DNA from: CAZLKN01 sp964560135
GTDB taxonomy: Bacteria; Actinomycetota; JAICYB01
NCBI GenBank assembly: GCA_964560135.1
Contig: CAZLKN010000009.1
Span: 9,545-73,544, forward strand
Length of the DNA: 64,000 nt
Direction of reading: 5' to 3'
A program made the position numbers and the translations under genes. How positions within the stretch are numbered: the stretch's first letter is position 1; each line of letters opens with the position of its first letter. The notes beneath the pieces were generated by a model. That model was given only the letters and a program-made list of their open reading frames with translations, did not search any database and was not told where the DNA came from. Of the stretch, positions 33,673-41,934 are shown one piece after another.

Positions 33673-34344
33673 ATGGCGCAAGCGGAGATCACGAGCACCA
33701 TCGAGTCCTACCTCGAGGCGGTCTTCGAGCTCGAGGAGATCGGTGAGCGGGTGACCCAGGCGCGGCTCGCGCGCTGGTTCGGCGTCTCGCCCCCGGCGAC
33801 CTCGGAGGTCGTGCACCGCATCGCCAAGCTCCGCTTGATCGACTTCGACTCCGACCGCACGATCCTGCTCACCGACGAGGGCCGGACGCGGGCAGCCGAG
33901 ATGGCCGGCCGGCATCGGCTGATCGAGCGCTATCTCGTGGACGTGCTGGAGGTGCCCTGGCACCTCGCGGACGAGGAGGTCCGCAAGATGGAGCCCGGCG
34001 TGTCCGACACGGTCCTGGAGCGGATGCGGGCGAGCCTCGGCGACGTCCAGCGATGCCCCCACGGCAATCCGATCCCCGGCACGCCGGCCTCACGCCAGCA
34101 GCTCGATCTCACCCCGCTGGACGAATGTCCGCTCGGGGTGCGGGTGACGGTGGACCGGATCCGGGAGGACCTCGAGCTCGACCTGGACATGCTCCGGTAC
34201 CTGGAGGAGCACGAGCTGCTCCCGGGGGCGGAGGTGACGGTCTCCGACCGTGATCCCGAGGGAGCGGTCACCGTCGAACGCGACGGCGACGTCGTGGCGG
34301 TGGGTCCGGCTCTGGCGTCGCACGTCCTCTGCGTCAAGGCCTGA
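33673..34344 (+). CDS. DtxR/MntR-family regulator with altered metal sites
   Basis: Protein of 223 residues: winged-helix DNA-binding domain (1-70), dimerisation domain (71-140) with the PHGNPIPG segment, and C-terminal SH3/FeoA-like domain. Aligned on DtxR spacing, His81 and Glu85 match ancillary ligands His79 and Glu83. Met10, His98, Cys102 and His106 correspond to Ser12, Asp100, Arg104 and Pro108; only Glu107 matches Glu105. The primary metal site therefore looks lost. It may regulate independently of metal or sense something else. The ribosome site is GAGGAG; TAGGCT (33645-33650) is a possible -10. The aminotransferase gene overlaps its stop. Confidence 0.85.
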   Translation: MAQAEITSTIESYLEAVFELEEIGERVTQARLARWFGVSPPATSEVVHRIAKLRLIDFDSDRTILLTDEGRTRAAEMAGRHRLIERYLVDVLEVPWHLADEEVRKMEPGVSDTVLERMRASLGDVQRCPHGNPIPGTPASRQQLDLTPLDECPLGVRVTVDRIREDLELDLDMLRYLEEHELLPGAEVTVSDRDPEGAVTVERDGDVVAVGPALASHVLCVKA

Positions 34345-35441
34345 TGCCGCCGCAACGGCTCCTGATGGGTCCCGGGCCGTCGAACGCGGCCCCCGAGGTA
34401 CTCCAGGCGCTGTCGAGCCCCCTCGTCGGCCACCTCGATCCGTCCTTCCTCGCCCTGCTCGACGAGACCGCCGAGTTTCTCCGGCAGACGTTCCGCACGA
34501 GCAACCGCCTGACCTTCTCGGTGTCGGGCACCGGCAGCGCGGGGATGGAGGCGGCGCTCGTGAACGTGCTGGAGCCCGGGGATGAGGCGATCGTGTGCGT
34601 GAACGGCGTCTTCGGGGAGCGGATGGCCGACGTGGCCGGACGCGCGGGAGCCGCCGTCGTGCGCGTGGATGCGCCATGGGGGCGGATCGTGCCGCCGGAG
34701 GACGTGGCCACCGCGCTCGAGGAGCACCCGGAGGCGAAGGTCGTCGCGGTGGTCCACGCCGAGACCTCGACGGGCGTCGCCCAGCCGGTGGAGGCCCTGG
34801 CCGGCGTCGTCCAAGACCACCCGGCGCTGTTCGTCGTGGACACGGTCACCTCGCTGGCAGGTATGCCCGTGGAGGTGGACGCCTGGGGTGTGGACGTCTG
34901 CTACTCGGGCACCCAGAAGTGCCTGTCCGTGCCCCCGGGCCTGGCCCCCATCACCTTCTCCGACCGGGCCCTGGAGGTGGTCCGGGCACGCTCGACCCCG
35001 GTGCAGAGCTGGTACCTCGACGTCACGATGCTCGAGCGCTATTGGGGGTCGGACCGCGTGTACCACCACACGGCACCCGTGGCGATGGCGGCCGCGCTGC
35101 ACGCGGGCCTGTCGCTGGTCGCCGGGGAGGGGCTGGAGGCCCGCTGGGAGCGGCACGCGCGGATGGGTGAGCTCCTGGCCAAGGAGCTGGAGGCACGGAG
35201 GTTCTCCTACGTCGCCACGGCGGGACACCGGCTGCCGATGCTGCACTGTGTGCGCCTGCCCGACGGGATCGACGAGGCGCCGGCACGCCGCAGGCTCCTC
35301 GAGGATTACGGGATCGAGGTCGGTGGGGGCCTCGGTACCTTCCAGGGCACCTGCTGGCGCATCGGGCTGATGGGCCACAACGCCACCCGGCGCAACGTCC
35401 TCACCCTGCTGGGCGCGATCGACGAGGTGGTGCGGGGGTGA
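34344..35441 (+). CDS. Class V aminotransferase, alanine-glyoxylate type
   Basis: PLP enzyme of 365 residues. It shows LMGPGPSN at the N-terminus, GTGSAGMEAA, VVDTVTSLAG, and the PLP lysine in SGTQKCLS, all standard for the serine-pyruvate / alanine-glyoxylate aminotransferase group. It would convert glyoxylate to glycine. The start overlaps the DtxR-like stop (TGATG) and its stop overlaps glcD (GTGA), so it is part of the glycolate operon, which supports glyoxylate as substrate. Confidence 0.88.
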   Translation: MPPQRLLMGPGPSNAAPEVLQALSSPLVGHLDPSFLALLDETAEFLRQTFRTSNRLTFSVSGTGSAGMEAALVNVLEPGDEAIVCVNGVFGERMADVAGRAGAAVVRVDAPWGRIVPPEDVATALEEHPEAKVVAVVHAETSTGVAQPVEALAGVVQDHPALFVVDTVTSLAGMPVEVDAWGVDVCYSGTQKCLSVPPGLAPITFSDRALEVVRARSTPVQSWYLDVTMLERYWGSDRVYHHTAPVAMAAALHAGLSLVAGEGLEARWERHARMGELLAKELEARRFSYVATAGHRLPMLHCVRLPDGIDEAPARRRLLEDYGIEVGGGLGTFQGTCWRIGLMGHNATRRNVLTLLGAIDEVVRG

Positions 35442-36946
35442 GGCGCATCGTGCCGGGAGCGCGGTTGGCCCGGCGGAAGGCACGGGGCGCCCCCGCGGCG
35501 ATGCGTCCCGCCGCCGAGGATCTGTCCCGGGTGCTGGGTTGGGAGCGGGTGGGGGTGTTCGGTCCCGAGCTCGCCCTGTACGGCGCCGACGCCGGCATGG
35601 CCCACCGGCTCCCCGGCCTGGTGGTGTGGCCGCAGACCACGGTGGAGGTGGCGGAGGTGGTTCGGGTCTGCGGCCGCCACGACGTGCCGTTCACCGCCCG
35701 GGGGGCCGGGACGGGGCTGTCCGGCGGCGCCGTGGGTCTGTCCGGCGGGGTGGTGGTCTCGCTCCAGCGCATGGACGCGATCCTCGAGGTCGACGAGGCC
35801 AACCGCTGCGCATGGGTGCAGCCGGGCGTGGTGAACCTCGAGCTGTCCCGGGCCGTGGCGCATCTGGGCCTGCACTTCGCGCCCGACCCCTCCTCCCAGA
35901 CGGTGTGCACCGTCGGGGGCAACGTGGCCGAGAACTCCGGCGGACCCCACTGCCTGCTCTACGGCGCGACCTCGCCGCACGTGCTCGCCGTGGAGGTGGT
36001 GCTGCCCTCCGGCGACATCGTGATGCTCGGCGGCGTGGCCGAGGAGACCGCCGGCTACGACCTGCGGGGCCTGTTCGTCGGCTCGGAGGGGATGTGCGGC
36101 ATCGCCACGCGCATCTGCGTGCGCCTCACCCCCCGGCCCCCGGCGGTGGCGACGCTGCTCGGCTTGTTCCCCGACGCGATCTCCGCCTCGCGGGCGACCT
36201 CCGGGGTGATCGCGGCGGGCGTGATCCCCGCCGCCCTCGAGCTGATGGACGGTCCGATGTGCACGGCGGTGGCGGCGTTCCTGGGCACCGAGGACTACCC
36301 GACGGACGGCTCGTCGGCGCTGCTGTGCGAGGTCGACGGGATGCCCGCCGCCGTCGCACAGGGGGTCGAGGTGGTGAGCGCGGTGATGCGGGAGCACGGC
36401 GCCACACGGGTGCGCCGCGCCGCCGACGACGCCGAGCGGGCGCAGCTCTGGCGCGGACGCAAGTCGGCGTTCGGGGCGGTGGGCCGGATCGCGAGCCGCT
36501 ACTACCTGCACGACTGCGTCGTTCCCCGCACGCGTCTGGCCGAGGTGCTCGAGGGCGTGTACCGGATCGCCGAGCGGCACGACCTCCGGGTGGTGAACGT
36601 CTTCCACGCCGGCGACGGCAACCTGCACCCGCTGCTCGTCTTCGACCTCGACGAAGAGGGGATCGCGCAGCGCGTCGACGAGGCCGGACGCGAGATCGTC
36701 GAGCTGTGCGTCGCCGCCGGCGGGGTCCTGACCGGCGAGCACGGCGTGGGCCTCGAGAAGCGCGAGTATATGGGTCTGCTGTTCTCCGAAGACGACCTCG
36801 ACGCCCAGGCGAAGATCCCGCGGGCCTTCGACCCCGAGGCGCGGTCGAACCCCGACAAGGTGTTCCCGCGCGGGAGCCGGTGCGGCGACATCCGGGAGCT
36901 CGGGAAGACCGCGGCCGAGACGCAGGCGTCGGGGCTGTGGATCTGA
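35438..36946 (+). CDS. glcD: Glycolate oxidase subunit GlcD (FAD-linked)
   Basis: FAD-linked oxidase of 502 residues. The PCMH-type FAD-binding domain shows TARGAGTGLSGGAVG near residue 90 and GGNVAENSGGPHCLLYG, and the C-terminal domain contains NVFHAGDGNLHP and TGEHGVGLEKREYM. It oxidises glycolate (or D-lactate) to the 2-oxo acid together with GlcE and GlcF. It overlaps glcE by 10 bases in another frame. Confidence 0.93.
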   Translation: MRRIVPGARLARRKARGAPAAMRPAAEDLSRVLGWERVGVFGPELALYGADAGMAHRLPGLVVWPQTTVEVAEVVRVCGRHDVPFTARGAGTGLSGGAVGLSGGVVVSLQRMDAILEVDEANRCAWVQPGVVNLELSRAVAHLGLHFAPDPSSQTVCTVGGNVAENSGGPHCLLYGATSPHVLAVEVVLPSGDIVMLGGVAEETAGYDLRGLFVGSEGMCGIATRICVRLTPRPPAVATLLGLFPDAISASRATSGVIAAGVIPAALELMDGPMCTAVAAFLGTEDYPTDGSSALLCEVDGMPAAVAQGVEVVSAVMREHGATRVRRAADDAERAQLWRGRKSAFGAVGRIASRYYLHDCVVPRTRLAEVLEGVYRIAERHDLRVVNVFHAGDGNLHPLLVFDLDEEGIAQRVDEAGREIVELCVAAGGVLTGEHGVGLEKREYMGLLFSEDDLDAQAKIPRAFDPEARSNPDKVFPRGSRCGDIRELGKTAAETQASGLWI

Positions 36947-38025
36947 CGTCCGCCGAGCAGGTCGTGGCGGCGGTGGAACGACTCCGCGCCGGACGCCGTC
37001 GCGCGCTGGTCGTCGGCGGCGGGACGGGCCTCGGCATGCTGGACGACGCGGACGCCGACGAACGACTCGAGGTGTCGGGGATCTCCGGCGTCACCGACTA
37101 CGAGCCCGAGGACCTCACCTGCACCCTCGGCGCGGGCACGACCCTCGCCGAGCTCCGACGGGTCCTCGCCGAGCGCGGGCAGACACTGCCCGTGTGGCAT
37201 CCCGATCCCGACCGCGCCACGGTCGGCGGGCTGGTCGCCTCCGGCTGGTCCGGACTCGGCAGGCGCCTGTACGGACGCCTGCGCGACCGGGTATTGGAGG
37301 TGCGGGCGGTCACCGGCGAGGGGAAGCTCGTCCGGGGCGGGGGCCGGGTGGTGAAGAACGTCACCGGGTTCGACCTGCCTCGCCTGTTCGCGGGTTCGTT
37401 CGGCACCCTCGGCGTGCTCGTCGAGCTGACCGTGAAGGTGCATCCGCTTCCCGGCCCCCTGCACGCTCGGGCGGTCACCGGACCGCCGGAGGAGACGGCC
37501 GGGGCGCTGCGGCGCCTCGTTCTGCACGCTCCGGTGGCCGTGGAGGCGGTCATGGAATCCACGGACGGACGCTGGACCGGGTACGCCTTCGCCCCCGGTC
37601 CGGCGGACGATGCGGCATCGCTGCTGGATCCCCTGGAGGGCGACGGGACGGACCCGTCGATGTTCGAGCGCCTCGCGGCCCAGCCGCTGCTCGCGCCGGC
37701 CGCAGACGGTGGGATCGTCGTACGGGCCGCCGTCCCCCCGGGGGACGCCGCGGCGCTGGTGGCCGAGCTCCACGGCTCCGCGCGTGCCGTGGTCGACGTG
37801 GCCTCCGGGGTGGCGTGGACGGCGACCACCGGCGAGGGCCTGGCCGCGTTGCGGGGGTTCTGCGAGGCGCGCGGGGGCTCGGCGGTGCTCCTCGCGGGAC
37901 CACCAGAGGTGCGTCTGCGGTACGGCACCTGGGGCCGCGCCCCGCAGGCAACCGCGATCATGGCGCGGCTCAAGGCGCTGTTCGATCCCGACGGGGTCTT
38001 CCCCGACGCCGGGTTCGTCCGATGA
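36937..38025 (+). CDS. glcE: Glycolate oxidase subunit GlcE
   Basis: FAD-binding subunit of about 362 residues from GTG 36937, which lies inside the end of glcD. The FAD-binding motif reads ALVVGGGTGLGML, with TVGGLVASGWSG and GRVVKNVTGFDLPRLFAGSFGTLGV following. It is shorter than GlcD, as usual. The frame is open far upstream, antisense-free but within glcD, so the start rests on overlap geometry and on where the homologous N-terminus begins. Confidence 0.88.
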   Translation: MDLTSAEQVVAAVERLRAGRRRALVVGGGTGLGMLDDADADERLEVSGISGVTDYEPEDLTCTLGAGTTLAELRRVLAERGQTLPVWHPDPDRATVGGLVASGWSGLGRRLYGRLRDRVLEVRAVTGEGKLVRGGGRVVKNVTGFDLPRLFAGSFGTLGVLVELTVKVHPLPGPLHARAVTGPPEETAGALRRLVLHAPVAVEAVMESTDGRWTGYAFAPGPADDAASLLDPLEGDGTDPSMFERLAAQPLLAPAADGGIVVRAAVPPGDAAALVAELHGSARAVVDVASGVAWTATTGEGLAALRGFCEARGGSAVLLAGPPEVRLRYGTWGRAPQATAIMARLKALFDPDGVFPDAGFVR

Positions 38026-38567
38026 GCGGCATCCCGTTCCCCGATCCGCCGCTGGCCGACGAGGTGGTGGCGCTGCGGCCCTGGCACGGCGACGACGCCG
38101 CGGTGGTGCACGCGATGGCCTGCGACCGGGAGGCGCGCCGCTGGCGGATCTTCCCCGAGGGCTTCTCGGTCGACGACGCCCGCTACTGGATCTCGACCTG
38201 CGAGCGCGACCGCGCCGACGGAAAGGCGCTGCACCTGGCGGTCTGCGAGGCGGCCACCGGCCAGGTGGTGGGCAACACCGGCCTCGGCATCCTCGAGCCC
38301 GGCCTCGGGGAGGTCTGGTACCTGCTTCTGGCCCCGGCCCGCGGACGGGGCCTGGCCGCACGCTCGGTGGCCCTCCTCACCGCCTGGGGGCGGACCGGGC
38401 TCGATCTGCGTCGTTTCGAGGCGCACGTCCATCCGGGCAACCGTTCGTCGCTGGCGGTCGCCGAGCGGGCGGGGTTCGCCCGGCAGGGAACGCGGACGAT
38501 GCGCATCGGGGGCCGTCCGACCCGCATGGTCGTCCTTCAGGCCGGCGATAGCATCGGGGTGACGTGA
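38022..38567 (+). CDS. GNAT acetyltransferase embedded in the glc operon
   Basis: Protein of 181 residues of the RimJ/RimL-like GNAT type. It begins with LRPWHGDDA, has the acetyl-CoA site around LLLAPARGRGLAARSV and ends with HPGNRSSLAVAERAGF. It is coupled on both sides by ATGA/GTGA overlaps to glcE and glcF, so it is cotranscribed, although no link to glycolate oxidation is known to me. The substrate could be a protein N-terminus or a small amine. Confidence 0.82.
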   Translation: MSGIPFPDPPLADEVVALRPWHGDDAAVVHAMACDREARRWRIFPEGFSVDDARYWISTCERDRADGKALHLAVCEAATGQVVGNTGLGILEPGLGEVWYLLLAPARGRGLAARSVALLTAWGRTGLDLRRFEAHVHPGNRSSLAVAERAGFARQGTRTMRIGGRPTRMVVLQAGDSIGVT

Positions 38568-39811
38568 AGCTCGACCCGAAGGACCTCGACACCTGCGTGC
38601 GGTGCGGCCTGTGCCTCACCGCCTGCCCCACGTACCGGCTCACCGGCATGGAGGGCTACTCGCCCCGGGGGCGGATCGCCGCGGCCCGGGAGCTGGGCGA
38701 CGACACGGCCCGCCTGTCGCCGGTGCTGGCCGACTACCTCGACACCTGCCTCGGGTGCCGGGCCTGCGAGGCCGTCTGCCCCTCGGGGGTGCCCTACGGG
38801 CGGATCCTCGAGGGGGCCAGGGCCGTGTCCCCGCCGCGCAGCGGCCCGGTCAAGCGGCTGATCCAGGCGGTGCTCCTGTGGGCGGTGGCGCGCCGCTGGC
38901 GGCTATCGGTGCTGTCGCTGCTCGCCTACCCCGTGCAGAAGCTCGGCCTCCTGCGCCTCGGCGCCGCCGTGGCCCGCAGGGGCTTCGGCCCCCGGGTGCT
39001 CGAGGGGGCGGCGGGCCTGCCCGCTTTCAGGCTGCGTGACCTGCTGTCGCGACTGTCCACGAACTACGTCCCGCCGGAGGGCGTGCGGGAGCGCGGCCAG
39101 GTGGTGCTGTTCGCCGGCTGCGTGCAGGACGCGTGGGCCCGGGACGTCCACTGGGCGACCATCGGCGCCTTCACCAGGGCCGGCTACCGGGTGCGGGTGC
39201 CGCACGACCAGTGGTGCTGCGGCGCGCTGCACGCCCACGCAGGACGCGCGGAGGCGGCGGAGAGGCTCGCGGGATACAATCTCGGCCCCCTGGAGCTGTT
39301 CGAGGGGGCGATCGTGGTGAACGCCGCCGGGTGCGGGGCGAAGCTCAAGGAGTACGGCGAGGTCCTCGGCGAGCGCGGGGAGGCGGTCGCGTCGCGGATC
39401 GGCGACGTGACCGAGGTGCTCACACCGGCCGACGTCGCCCGGGTGGGGGCCGAGCCCCCGGCGGGGCTGCGGCGGGTCGCCGTCCACGACGCCTGCCATC
39501 TGGCCCACGCCCAGGGCGTGCGCACCGCGCCGCGGGAGCTGCTCGAGGCCGCAGGCTACGAGGTGGTCGACGTTCCCGACGACGGCCGGTGCTGCGGCGC
39601 CGCCGGCACCTACAGCCTGCTGCACCCCGAGTGGGCGCGGCCGCTGCGCGCGGACAAGATCGAGGCCTGCCTCGCCACGGGGGCCGACGCGGTGGCGGTC
39701 GGGAACCCCGGATGCGCGTTCTGGATGGCCTCGGAGCCGGGGGCCCCGGCCATGTACCACCCGATCCAGCTCGTGGCCATGGCGATGGCCAACGCCGCGG
39801 CGGGGGAGTGA
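38564..39811 (+). CDS. glcF: Glycolate oxidase iron-sulfur subunit GlcF
   Basis: Protein of 415 residues with two N-terminal ferredoxin clusters (CVRCGLCLTACP at residue 12 and CLGCRACEAVCP at residue 62) and two C-terminal CCG domains (WCCGALHAHAGR and RCCGAAGTY). It passes electrons from the GlcDE flavins to the quinone pool. The GTG start overlaps the GNAT stop. Confidence 0.93.
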   Translation: MKLDPKDLDTCVRCGLCLTACPTYRLTGMEGYSPRGRIAAARELGDDTARLSPVLADYLDTCLGCRACEAVCPSGVPYGRILEGARAVSPPRSGPVKRLIQAVLLWAVARRWRLSVLSLLAYPVQKLGLLRLGAAVARRGFGPRVLEGAAGLPAFRLRDLLSRLSTNYVPPEGVRERGQVVLFAGCVQDAWARDVHWATIGAFTRAGYRVRVPHDQWCCGALHAHAGRAEAAERLAGYNLGPLELFEGAIVVNAAGCGAKLKEYGEVLGERGEAVASRIGDVTEVLTPADVARVGAEPPAGLRRVAVHDACHLAHAQGVRTAPRELLEAAGYEVVDVPDDGRCCGAAGTYSLLHPEWARPLRADKIEACLATGADAVAVGNPGCAFWMASEPGAPAMYHPIQLVAMAMANAAAGE

Positions 39812-39818
39812 GAGAGTC

Positions 39819-40910
39819 TCAGTCGGCTTCCAGGAAGCGGACGAGCACCGCGGCGAGGTCCGCGAGGTCGGCGATGGCGACGGTCTCGTGGTTCGAGTGC
39901 GCCGATCCGAGGTCGCCGGCTCCGAAGATGGCGCACGCCACCCCGTGGTGGATGAGCAGGTTGGCGGCGTCGGTCCACGAGGGGATCCCGACCGGCTCGG
40001 TGCTGTCCAGGACCGACGCCAGCCTGGCCACCGCCGGCACGTCGGTGGGGATCTCGATGGGTTCGCACACGTCGAGGATCTCGTGGCGCAGGGTGGCCCC
40101 CCGTCCCCGCCATCCGGCGGCCAGGGCCTCGAGGATCTCCTCGGTCTCGCGCCGTGCCTTCTCGGGGTCCACGCCGGGGACGAGCCCCAGAGCCAGCTCG
40201 GCGTGGGCCGCCGCCGGCACGCGCCAGAGGTGCTCGCCTCCGACGAGGCGGCCGAGGTGGCGGGGCGGTGGCGGGAGCAGGTCGTGGCGGGCCTTGAGGA
40301 AGGAGCAGTCCTCGAGGGCCTCCACCGCGCCGAGGACGACGTCGATCGCGGAGATCGCGCTCTGGGAGGCGTAGGCGTGAGCCGGCCGGCCGCTGGCCTC
40401 GAGCAGGAGGTCGATGCAGCCGCCCTGGGCCGTGCCGATCCTGAGATCCGTGGGCTCGAGGACCAGGCCCCCGGTGGCGGTGACGTGGGGCGGGAGGTGG
40501 ATGTGCTCGGACCCGAGGCCGCCGGTCTCCTCGTCGCAGGTGATCGCGACGACGACGGGAGCCTCGGGGACGGCCTCCACCGCCGCGACGAGCGCCGCGA
40601 CCTGGCCCTTGGCGTCGAGGACGCCGCGTCCGACCAGGCGGCCGTCCTCGACGGCCACGGTGTGGGCGTCGGGGTGCTCGTGCGGAGGATGGGTGTCGGC
40701 ATGTGAGCAGAGCAGGGGGCCGCCTTCGCCGCGGATCGCGATCAGGTTGGGACGGTGCGGGGCGACCTCTTGGAGCTCGCACTCGAACCCGGAGGCCACC
40801 AGGATCTCGGCCAGCAGGCCCTGGACCGCCGACTCGGTCTCGTGGGAGGGGACGGCGACGAGCCGTCCCGTCAGCTCGACGACGCGTTCGGTGAGGGTGA
40901 TGCCGGCCAC
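39819..40910 (-). CDS. M20-family peptidase/deacylase (ArgE/DapE type)
   Basis: Dinuclear zinc amidohydrolase of about 363 residues. The metal and catalytic motifs are SHADTHPP (His, Asp), GRGVLDAKGQVAA (Asp), TCDEETGG (catalytic Glu pair) and SAHSNHETV (terminal His). It could act as N-acyl-amino-acid deacylase, acetylornithine deacetylase or succinyl-diaminopimelate desuccinylase; the neighbourhood does not decide. The GTG start at 40910 lies inside the end of ogt, so both are cotranscribed. Confidence 0.87.
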   Translation of the reverse strand: MAGITLTERVVELTGRLVAVPSHETESAVQGLLAEILVASGFECELQEVAPHRPNLIAIRGEGGPLLCSHADTHPPHEHPDAHTVAVEDGRLVGRGVLDAKGQVAALVAAVEAVPEAPVVVAITCDEETGGLGSEHIHLPPHVTATGGLVLEPTDLRIGTAQGGCIDLLLEASGRPAHAYASQSAISAIDVVLGAVEALEDCSFLKARHDLLPPPPRHLGRLVGGEHLWRVPAAAHAELALGLVPGVDPEKARRETEEILEALAAGWRGRGATLRHEILDVCEPIEIPTDVPAVARLASVLDSTEPVGIPSWTDAANLLIHHGVACAIFGAGDLGSAHSNHETVAIADLADLAAVLVRFLEAD

Positions 40911-41422
40911 CGGATGTTCTCGAGCTCCAGGAGCGCGCGCTTTCGATCCAGACCCCCGCCGAAGCCGACCAGGTCGCCGGAGGACCCCACCACCCGGTGG
41001 CAGGGGACCACGATGGCCACCGGGTTGCGATTCAGCGCCTGGCCCACGGCACGCGCAGCGCCGGGCTTGCCCACCGCGGCCGCCACCTCCCCGTAGGAAC
41101 GGACGGCCCCGTACGGGATCCTGGCGGTCTCCTCCAGCACGGCCCGGACGAACCCGGTGGTGTGACGGAGGTCGACCTCGAGCTCGAAGGCGCGCCGCCG
41201 TCCGGCGAAGTACGCTTCGAGCTGTCTGCGCAGCGCGAGGAGGGCCTCCGGGTACCGGCGGACCTCCTCGGCCCGGTCGGCCAGATCCGCGGCGGCGTCC
41301 TCGGCGTGGTTGTCGAAGGACAGCGCGCACAGCCCCTCCGAGGTGCACGCCGCGAACAGCGGCCCCACCGGCGAGTCGAACCGGTCGTAGGCGATCCAAC
41401 GTTGCAGCGTGATGGTCTTCAT
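40871..41422 (-). CDS. ogt: Methylated-DNA--protein-cysteine methyltransferase
   Basis: DNA repair protein of 183 residues that removes alkyl groups from O6-alkylguanine. The acceptor Cys is in VPCHRVVGSSGDLVGFGGG. I chose ATG 41422 rather than 41455 because an extended -10 (TGG CATGCT on the minus strand, 41429-41434) ends seven bases upstream, predicting a leaderless message. Its 3' end overlaps the M20 gene by 40 bases. Confidence 0.9.
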   Translation of the reverse strand: MKTITLQRWIAYDRFDSPVGPLFAACTSEGLCALSFDNHAEDAAADLADRAEEVRRYPEALLALRRQLEAYFAGRRRAFELEVDLRHTTGFVRAVLEETARIPYGAVRSYGEVAAAVGKPGAARAVGQALNRNPVAIVVPCHRVVGSSGDLVGFGGGLDRKRALLELENIRWPASPSPNASSS

Positions 41423-41428
41423 ACCTGA

Positions 41429-41437
41429 AGCATGCCA
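41429..41437 (-). promoter_or_regulatory. Extended -10 of leaderless ogt
   Basis: On the minus strand TGG precedes CATGCT, and the predicted start coincides with the A of the ogt ATG at 41422. Confidence 0.4.
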
Positions 41438-41478
41438 CGTGGCGACGACATCCACAGTGAGCTCAGGCCCCGGGTCCG

Positions 41479-41487
41479 TGAGAGGAT
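41479..41487 (+). promoter_or_regulatory. Extended -10 of the leaderless DUF4870 gene
   Basis: TGA followed by GAGGAT (41482-41487) places the predicted start at 41494, the A of the ATG. It lies back to back with the ogt promoter. Confidence 0.35.
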
Positions 41488-41493
41488 GGGGCC

Positions 41494-41889
41494 ATGGAGG
41501 ACCCGGGTCGCGATGCGCGGATGTGGGCAGCCCTGTGCCACGTCTCGGCGTTCGCGGCTCTGATCGGGGTCCCGTTCGGACACATCCTCGGCCCCCTGGT
41601 GGTCTGGCTGCTGAAGCGGGCCGACCACCCCTTCGTGGACGACCAGGGCAAGGAGGCCGTGAACTTCCAGATCAGCCTGACGATCTACGGGCTGATCGCG
41701 GCGGCGCTGGTGGTCCCGGCCTTCGTCGGGGGCCTGGTCCTGCCCGTCGCCTTCTCCGGGCTGGGCCTGTTGGTGCTCGCGGTGATCGCCCTGGCCGTGG
41801 TCGCGATCGTGTTCGTGATCCTGGCCACGATCCGTGCCAACGAGGGCGTGTGGTACCGCTACCCGCTGACCATCCGCTTCCTGCGCTGA
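41494..41889 (+). CDS. DUF4870-type membrane protein
   Basis: Protein of 131 residues with about three membrane helices. The N-terminal MWAALCHVSAFAALIGVPFGHILGPLVVWLLKR and the following VDDQGKEAVNFQISLTIY are hallmarks of the DUF4870 (Tic20-like) family. Function in bacteria is not established. It is divergent from ogt and precedes leuS. Confidence 0.85.
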   Translation: MEDPGRDARMWAALCHVSAFAALIGVPFGHILGPLVVWLLKRADHPFVDDQGKEAVNFQISLTIYGLIAAALVVPAFVGGLVLPVAFSGLGLLVLAVIALAVVAIVFVILATIRANEGVWYRYPLTIRFLR

Positions 41890-41918
41890 TCTGCGCGCCG
41901 GGAGGGGGCCACAACGTC

Positions 41919-41924
41919 TAGCAT
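41919..41924 (+). promoter_or_regulatory. -10 element of leuS
   Basis: TAGCAT ends 11 bases before the ATG at 41935, predicting a leader of about four bases and no ribosome site. The ATG at 41923 overlaps this element. Confidence 0.4.
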
Positions 41925-41934
41925 GGATGGCCTT

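Noticed and set aside
35539..36936. Long in-frame extension upstream of glcE
   Set aside because: It lies within glcD in another frame and is Arg/Gly-rich without motifs; the real GlcE N-terminus begins near GTG 36937.
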